Shown piece by piece: positions 59,401 to 64,000 of a stretch of DNA of 64,000 nucleotides. The first letter of the stretch is position 1; each line of letters starts with the position of its first letter. The notes beneath the pieces are model-generated. The model was given only the letters and a program-made list of their open reading frames with translations, ran no database searches and had not been told where the DNA came from. Source of the DNA: Echinarachnius parma (Eukaryota > Echinodermata > Echinoidea > Clypeasteroida > Echinarachniidae); NCBI GenBank assembly GCA_037951105.1, contig JBAMJV010003945.1:22501-86500 (forward strand). The letters are read 5' to 3'. The position numbers and the translations under genes were made by a program.

Positions 59401-60695
59401 TAAATTAGAACTTTGTAGAGTTTCAGAAAAATAAACCTCTCAATTAACGAGAAATCAAAACAATAACATGTCAAAATGTAACGCGTGGGACATGCTGATT
59501 TTGGAACGCGTCTAATTTGCATATTAAATGAGATAACAAGCTGAAAATCATAATCCAACTTCCTTCATGTAATGACTTCAGGTCAAGCCAATAATAAGTA
59601 AAGAATCATTACAAGTATTTTAAATATGATTAGATTTGTCTTTAATTCAGATGTCCCACGCGTGACGCTCATTTAAATAGCATGCAAATATATTTGATTG
59701 TTACTTCTTACTGGAGACACGTTTTAAATGTTAGTTTTCTAATTATTAAAATTTAATATCTTAGCTTTAAAATGACATCAAGTTTCACTTGATTGGGTGA
59801 AGATGAAAAGTCACCCCCTTGGGAACAAATACCTTGGACTTGCCCAACAATATTTTATAATAAGCCAATCAATCGTCCCTCTAATGTCTAATTTCATGCA
59901 CATTTCAATAAACGGCCCTGTAAATTTATTTTTGATTTAGGGGCTGGTGCTGCTACGGTGGTGTTAACCTTCCTCTTGACGACCTACTACAACGTCATCA
60001 TGACCTGGGCGCTCTTCTACCTCTTTGCGTCGTTCCAGAGCGTGCTGCCGTGGACCGGCTGCAACAATACGTGGAACACGGAGAGCTGTTGGTCCCAGGA
60101 AGACTACCTGACCCTGGGGAATGGGACCAAGCCTAATGGGACCAGCTCCGCAACCCAGGAGTACTTTGAGTAAGTTCTTAATTTTAAAAAAATTTAAATT
60201 CATGTCATGAGTGATGATGTTCATGAATTTTGTGATATAGAGATGACTATGATTCAGATTGTGATGATGATGGGAGTGATGGTGATGAGGGTGACAATGA
60301 TGACGATGATGATGACTATGATGATGGTGATGATGGTAATGATGGTGATGATGATGATGATGATGACGATGGTGAAGATGATGATGACGATGATGATGAT
60401 GATGGATAATGGAAGGTAGTGATGATGATGATGTTGATGTTGAAGCTAATGATGATGATTATATCACAATCTTTATGATGACGACAATGGCGAAGCGAAT
60501 GACAACGATAATGACGATGACAAAGACGATGATGATATATTCTGATTCTATTTTTGCGACAGCCACCGGGTGCTTCAGATCAGTACTGGTATCGATGACC
60601 CAAATGGGATGCAGTGGGAGCTGTTTGGTCTCCTAGTCCTGGCCTGGGTCCTGGTCTACTTCTGTCTCTTCAAGGGAGTCTCCACATCGGGCAAG
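47334..60695 (+). CDS. SLC6-family Na+/Cl--dependent transporter, 5' five exons (partial, continues past window)
   Basis: Exons 47334-47422, 48347-48567, 51361-51495, 59941-60169 and 60563-60695 join in phase to 269 codons with no stop. The ATG at 47334 has an in-frame TGA nine bases upstream. After a hydrophilic N-terminus (1-77), TM1 holds [17 protein letters not shown], the SLC6 signature. TM2 reads [22 protein letters not shown], and TM3 spans [20 protein letters not shown]. Extracellular loop 2 has [10 protein letters not shown] with the conserved disulfide cysteines, plus further N-glycosylation sequons. TM4 follows ([16 protein letters not shown]). The TM1 position that is Asp in monoamine carriers is Gly here, so an amino-acid substrate (glycine- or neutral-amino-acid-type) is more likely than a monoamine. 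The exact paralogue is undetermined. TM5-TM12 lie beyond 64000. Confidence 0.93.
47719..47863. mobile_element. Degraded GGGGGTGTTGC-family MITE
   Basis: GGGGGTGTTGCCTAAATTAA and ATCAATCGCAAGTCAGGAAA resemble the complete element at 58105-58259. The right end is poor. Confidence 0.55.
47880..48312 (-). mobile_element. TTAA-ended MITE (GGGTACCACCACCC family), inverted copy 4
   Basis: Reverse-complement copy ending GGTGGTGGTACCCTTTAA at 48312, only 34 bp before SLC6 exon 2. The left end is AAAGGGACCGG, more diverged. Confidence 0.8.
48347..48567 (+). CDS. SLC6 coding exon 2 (TM1)
   Basis: Acceptor ATCCCACAG, donor GTAAGG. Encodes [19 protein letters not shown] then [17 protein letters not shown], the sodium- and substrate-binding TM1. 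Confidence 0.95.
48653..48832. mobile_element. MITE with TACAGTGGAACCTC ends
   Basis: TACAGTGGAACCTCTTTATA at the left; TTATAACAGGGATCCACTGT at the right as an imperfect inverse. Lies in SLC6 intron 2. Confidence 0.7.
48833..50463. other. SLC6 intron 2, nothing coding seen
   Basis: AT-rich intron DNA. GCCTCCGCAACGAAGTGGC at about 49194 is a typical dispersed-repeat border. The 121-codon frame at 49192-49557 has no family resemblance or splice context. Confidence 0.45.
50464..50634. mobile_element. MITE of the GTTGCAGAAAGAG family
   Basis: GGGTCCTGTTGCAGAAAGAG on the left and CTCTTTCTGCACCGGGGCCC on the right. Contains ACTTACAATTAATTGTAAC palindromes and AACCAATCAGATTTGCGC. Confidence 0.8.
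51150..51300. repeat. GGGGCTA-type degenerate repeat
   Basis: TTTCTGGAGGCTACTTTTAA and GGCATTTGGGGGCTAAAGCG resemble the tracts at 19280-19440 and 47455-47590. It ends about 60 bp before SLC6 exon 3. Confidence 0.5.
51361..51495 (+). CDS. SLC6 coding exon 3 (TM2)
   Basis: Encodes [20 protein letters not shown] then [18 protein letters not shown]. Acceptor TTCCCACAG, donor GTAAGT, one base left. Confidence 0.96.
52289..52836. mobile_element. Palindromic MITE with TACAGGGTGGCCC ends, copy 1
   Basis: TACAGGGTGGCCCAAAAAA at the left and GGGGGCCACCCTGTA at the right. The arms are inverted over most of the 548 bp (for example GACACCATGTCAGGTTCCCA and its inverse). Ends and TA borders resemble Tc1/mariner-type MITEs. 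Second copy at 63201-63682. Confidence 0.9.
52837..54563. other. SLC6 intron 3, unique DNA
   Basis: No exon of the SLC6 series fits here. A lone GGGCAATTCCAATAGG at about 54515 resembles the end of element B, without a visible partner end. Confidence 0.45.
54564..54840. mobile_element. Short element with TCAGGGCTxCACACTTACCC ends
   Basis: TCAGGGCTACACACTTACCC at the left and GAGTGTCGAGCCCTGA at the right. Interior TGGCCCG/CGGGCCA blocks. It is the most complete member of a family also seen near 24160-24400, 26150-26310, 34720, 37053 and 44236. Confidence 0.75.
54859..55272. mobile_element. MITE with ACATACTTGCCAAC ends
   Basis: ACATACTTGCCAACTGTCCC at the left, GTTGGCAAGTATGT at the right. 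Contains CGGGACGTCCCG and a poly-A tract. Non-coding. Confidence 0.82.
55273..57590. other. SLC6 intron 3, mostly unique
   Basis: A possible TTAA-bordered element at about 56011-56743 (TTAAAGGAGGGGTG ... CACCATACCTTTAA) carries TGACGTCAC near 56535. No coding exon is recognised. Confidence 0.4.
57595..57760 (+). pseudogene. Decayed SLC6 exon 4 copies (fragment plus copy A)
   Basis: GAGCTGGATGCAACAATGC at about 57595 is the tail of one lost copy. Copy A (57667-57758) keeps GGTGTTGCTACGGTGATG ... GGCCTACTACAAAGTC joined to GGAGCGTGTTGCTGTGG. A 42-bp segment encoding the TM3 core is missing, and no donor follows. Confidence 0.82.
57833..57955 (+). pseudogene. Decayed SLC6 exon 4 copy B
   Basis: Has an acceptor (TTTACATTTAG) and reads [18 protein letters not shown] like the real exon. 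It then loses one base, frameshifting the WALFYLF part, and has no donor. Confidence 0.87.
58002..58269 (+). pseudogene. Decayed SLC6 exon 4 copy C, interrupted by a MITE and by element C
   Basis: Matches the real exon through CATGACGTGGGCCCTCTTTT and GTTCCAGAGTATGCCATAC, then is broken by a MITE (58105-58259). It resumes with GATGCAACA and is broken again by element C at 58270, resuming AACAATAT at 59846. An internal deletion removes the VVLTFLL part. Confidence 0.85.
58105..58259. mobile_element. GGGGGTGTTGCA-family MITE inside pseudo-exon C
   Basis: GGGGGTGTTGCATAAAGAGT at the left and ACTCTTTATGCAACACCCCC at the right, a near-perfect terminal inverted repeat. GCGATTGATCGCAAGTCAG lies inside. 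Host sequence on both sides is SLC6 exon 4-like. Confidence 0.88.
58270..59845. mobile_element. Element C: GGGCAAGTCCAAG-ended element with dispersed TGTCCCACGCGT motifs
   Basis: Perfect 13-bp inverted ends GGGCAAGTCCAAG (58270-58282) and CTTGGACTTGCCC (59833-59845), flanked by AACA on both sides. TGTCCCACGCGT or its inverse occurs at about 58304, 58469, 58664, 58680, 59290, 59309, 59481 and 59652, five in one orientation and three in the other. No protein frame. The host site is a decayed SLC6 exon copy, and sister copies show the uninterrupted GCAACAATA sequence. Confidence 0.9.
59941..60169 (+). CDS. SLC6 coding exon 4 (TM3 and start of loop 2)
   Basis: Encodes [20 protein letters not shown] then [20 protein letters not shown] and a loop with NNT and NGT sequons. 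Acceptor TGATTTAG, donor GTAAGT. Decayed copies of this exon lie at 57667-58269. Confidence 0.95.
60200..60540. repeat. GAT/GAC microsatellite filling SLC6 intron 4
   Basis: Imperfect (GAT)n with GAC and GGT variants occupies most of the 393-bp intron between exons 4 and 5. Met/Asp-rich frames are artefacts. Confidence 0.92.
60563..60695 (+). CDS. SLC6 coding exon 5 (end of loop 2, TM4)
   Basis: Encodes [20 protein letters not shown] then [19 protein letters not shown]. Acceptor TTGCGACAG, donor GTCAGT, phase 0. Confidence 0.94.
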
Positions 60696-60756
60696 GTCAG
60701 TAGCAATTTGGTTAAAGTGTCCAAACAGTCCTAGATTTTGCAATCCAGAGAACTAC

Positions 60757-61011
60757 AGCCAAACCTGTGTATAGTGACCACCTGTAAGGGACACAATGAA
60801 AGTGGTCATTGTATACAGGTTCCATACAATCAAACCTGTGCCTAGTGAACATGAAATGCACACAATAAAAGTGGCAACTGGAGAGAGATGACCTATTTAT
60901 AGACATGATTCATAACGGTGTATTTCTCTGCAGTGGATCACTTTTGGTGGCCACTGTAGGCAGGTTGGCTGCTATAGACAGGTGGCTGCTAAGACAGGTT
61001 TGACTGTATTC
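60757..61011. mobile_element. CAGTCAAACCTG-family element after SLC6 exon 5
   Basis: CTACAGCCAAACCTGTGTAT at the left and AAGACAGGTTTGACTGTA at the right. Interior GGATCACTTTTGGTGGCCAC matches the copies at 23342 and 27561. Confidence 0.7.
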
Positions 61012-63200
61012 CACAGTTATGGAATATAAGGTTCCCAAATGTATTATTATCTTAGTCATTACCAAGAAATAGATTGAAAGACAGTTGAAATTGTACTTAT
61101 ACTTGTGCGTCAAGATGTGAACGAGACTCCACATCAGTGACAATTTCTATTTTGTTTTTCTAATTGTTGCTAAATCAAAATTCATGTATACTTTTTAACC
61201 ATCCAAGCCTGGTCCTGAAATAACCTTAGACAGCAGTCTATAAAGAAAGCATGTCATACCAACAAATCAGCTAGGACATTTATGTAGAGTTGATACCTGT
61301 CATTTTCGCTTCAATTGATTTATTTCCACTAACAAAACAAATATACATTTATTTAGATGCATACGAGCAAATGATTTAAAATAGGAAATGAAAGTGGAGA
61401 AAACACGGTACACTTGACTTGATTCATGGAGGCAATTCAAATTAGTCTATATTTATCAATGATCAAAAGAAGGAAAAAGTTTAGTTCAGGAACCAGACAA
61501 AATTAGCAACCAGTAAATAATAGCTCCATCGTTGCAGAAACTTATAGGAAAAAAATGACTGGTATGGTTTTAGGAAGGAAATTCTAGTTGGGGGAAAAAA
61601 TAAATATCCAATAAATGATAAATCTCCTTCATTGTTATATGAATATCTACAGAGAAGTGCTTGGTCTTAGGAAGGAAATGCTCAGTTCAAGATGACAATC
61701 AAAAGTTCAGAAACAAATCATTGTTTCCGCCGTTATGGGAATTATGGGTTGTACCAGATTTCTTTATGGGAGCAGAGATACTTTACACTGTGCATGACCT
61801 CAATATTCACAAATGGGTTACAAAATGAATTAGGCCATGAAAAATAAATGGTTGGATTGGCGTAACCCGCCCGACCCTAAAAATACCGCCGACCCTTAAG
61901 GTTTTTCTGATTTTTTATTTTTTTTTATTTAAAAAAACAAACAAAAACAAAACAAAAACAAAAAACAAATGATTTTTTCTTTTCTTTTCCAATTGCGATA
62001 TGTGTTATTTGTGTGTTATATGTGTGTTTTTGTGTATTTGTGCGAATCCTGAACAAAAAAAAACCCTACCTACCTACCCTAATGTTTGGTTGCCCGTTAC
62101 TCCAATCCAACAATTTTTTTTTTTGGCCTTAGTATCAGTAAAATATTAAGACTGTTGGTAAAAAAGCTATGATATTTAAAACAGTAGATATTAATCAATT
62201 TACAATTGGCATACTATATAATGTGTACTGGGTGGGGATACTATATTCTATCTGTCATTGTCAGTTTGAAAATCTACTTGTCTGATCGGCGCACCCAAAT
62301 ATTTACTTATATTAATTTTTGTTGGCCCAAAGTAACGTTTCACGTGCTCAATGGCCAGGTGTTAGAGTCGCGTCATCTGCCTATTGATATATTTTTAGAT
62401 TTCTCGTTAAAAAAACCCCAAACATTTAGAGTTCAATGTACTGACAAGATCCATGTAATGGCAATAGAAAGAAAATTACTTACTTATACTGTGCTTTATT
62501 TTATTATTGTAAATTACTGGAAGCCAAGTGGATTATTTAGAGTTATAGTAAATATTATGTTCTGACATACAATGTACGTATGCATCAAACTGAAAGTTTC
62601 CACCCTAACGTATGTAATGTATATGAATGGAGAACCTCTTTTTATGCAGTAATTTGTTAAGTTTCCTTATTTATGTACTGTATCCATGCACATGCAACAG
62701 AACATAGTAACAGCTGTTGTTCTAGTTTGGAAAAGACATCAGCCTGTATAAAGCAGATGTCAATGTCAACAGAAATGACAAATTAATTCGATTTCTGAAG
62801 TGAAGAAAAGTTGTCAACCTGTTTTTGGTACGATGTATTTTGCAGATGATCATGATCAAAGGTAGATGAATCAAAAGTTAATTCACGACTAGGAAAATGT
62901 TGTTATATATCCACCTGCCACACAACATATAAATATAAAACAGCCAATGTTCCAGTATGGAAAAGATATCCGCCTGTTAGCAGTACTATGTCGATGTAAT
63001 TTTGATCGCTAGTAAGGTTCACCACCTTTCCCATACTACATGCATGTTATTAAGTCAGCTGTCGTTCTAGTATGGAACATATATCAAAGTAGATCAAACA
63101 TTAATGAAGTGATAGAGAAAAAAAAACAACAATGTTTTCACCTGTCGTTCGTTCTTTATACTTGAAAACTGTATCTTATTCAAGAAAAAAGTATCACCCA
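61012..63200. other. SLC6 intron 5 (partial), nothing coding seen
   Basis: AT-rich intron DNA. The 119-codon frame at 62206-62565 shows no SLC6 motif and lacks fitting splice sites. Exon 6 is not in the window. Confidence 0.5.
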
Positions 63201-63682
63201 TACAGGGTGGCCCCCCAAAAATGGAACGGGGCACTTCCCAAAATATAGTAACAAAATGATTGTCCATCGGGTAGGGTGTCTTTTCCAATGAAAAACTATA
63301 CCAAGAACTGTAATTTTGGTCGTGTAGTTTTTGTTTTAGGGCGCTGTGAGTGACACCATGTCAGGTTCCCATTTTGGTAAATTTATACCAAGTCTGTGCC
63401 TGATAAATCGGACTTACTGCCCGTCATAGTATCAAACAACTATGCCCATTCTGTCGGCACACAGCTGAATGCACACTAACAATGGCGCGCGTGTTGCTCG
63501 TTGTTCGATGCTATGACGGTTAGTAAGTGCGATTTATTGGACACTGACTTGGTAAAAAATGTCAAAAATGGTAACCTGACATGGTGTCACTCACAGCGCC
63601 CTAACACAAAAATTACACAGCCAAAATGATTGTACTTTATTTTGGGAAGTGCCCTGTTCCGTTTTTGTTTTGCCACCCTGTA
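63201..63682. mobile_element. Palindromic MITE with TACAGGGTGGCC ends, copy 2
   Basis: Same family and arm structure as 52289-52836, with a deletion in the right arm before the end TGCCACCCTGTA. Confidence 0.88.
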
Positions 63683-63853
63683 TAGATAGATACACCTGTC
63701 AGGTGTTGAAGCTTGTCTTGATAGTTGATACCCAAGTTGCTTTCCATGAATAATGGAAAAAACATATATATGTTGCTTTTATTTGTTCAGTGTATGTTCA
63801 TCTACAGTACAAATCGCATTATAATGAGGTCCTTTGGACCATGAAAATCACAT

Positions 63854-64000
63854 TACCATATTTTGCCGGTGTATTTATAACCGCACCTTTTTCCTAACTG
63901 AAGAACCTGCAAAATGGGGGGAGGGTGGGGGGGGGGGGGGGGGGGGTGAAGCGGTTAATACACAGAGATAGGCGGGCACAACACCATTATGGTTATGATA
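63854..64000. mobile_element. Start of a TACCATATTTTGCCGG-type MITE
   Basis: The left end resembles TACCGTATTTGCCGG of 7275-7476. Contains a poly-G run at about 63926-63946 and GCGGTTAATACACAGAGAT. The right end is imperfect or beyond the window. Confidence 0.55.

Noticed and set aside
62206..62565. 119-codon frame after SLC6 exon 5, possible exon 6
   Set aside because: It lacks the TM5/TM6 motifs expected next in SLC6 proteins and has no acceptor in the required phase.

Overview
This is eukaryotic (metazoan) nuclear DNA, AT-rich, with long introns, dense short transposon remnants, GAT/GGA microsatellites and TTAGGG-type telomere motifs. Gene content and repeat style suggest an invertebrate deuterostome, most likely an echinoderm such as a sea urchin or relative. 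The species call is inference; I cannot run a search.

Three protein genes can be assembled exon by exon with consistent splice phases. (1) PRR11, minus strand, 8 coding exons from 18600 down to 11225, 452 aa. (2) An SKA2-type spindle/kinetochore gene, plus strand, 8 coding exons from 21435 to 29715, 277 aa. Its C-terminal extension resembles the SKA1 microtubule-binding region. (3) The 5' part of an SLC6 sodium/chloride-dependent neurotransmitter or amino-acid transporter, plus strand, 5 coding exons from 47334 to 60695, 269 aa in the window, running on past position 64000. PRR11 and SKA2 lie head to head with about 2.8 kb between their start codons. They are a divergent pair in human as well, so this looks like an old linkage of two cell-division genes. 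The presumed shared promoter region has two CCAAT boxes around a TGACGTAA site, and a large inverted repeat nearby.

Layout: 1-11224, no gene, only repeats (palindromic MITEs, a 16-bp foldback satellite, a telomere-repeat block inside an inverted-repeat element, a CCATGG-rich palindrome). 11225-18600, PRR11. 18601-21434, divergent intergenic region. 21435-29715, SKA2. 29716-31160, SKA2 3' flank with tandem ~190-bp repeats. 31161-47333, gene-free and transposon-rich. 47334-64000, SLC6 5' part with repeat-filled introns.

Two patterns stand out. First, all three genes carry decayed tandem copies of single exons next to the functional exon: PRR11 exon 7 (about five copies including the real one) and exon 6 (two), SKA2 exon 6 (three), SLC6 exon 4 (at least four decayed copies). 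Second, three non-coding elements of 1.6-2.35 kb (14975-17146, 41452-43799, 58270-59845) share related 13-15 bp terminal inverted repeats of the form GGGYAATTCCA and 4-bp target duplications. Each is sprinkled with its own short motif (TTTGGTGTCCC, GTCACGCTGTTACC, TGTCCCACGCGT). One of them sits inside a decayed SLC6 exon copy, and the sister exon copies give the empty site, which fixes its borders and its 4-bp duplication. I regard this element group as the best candidate for something undescribed.
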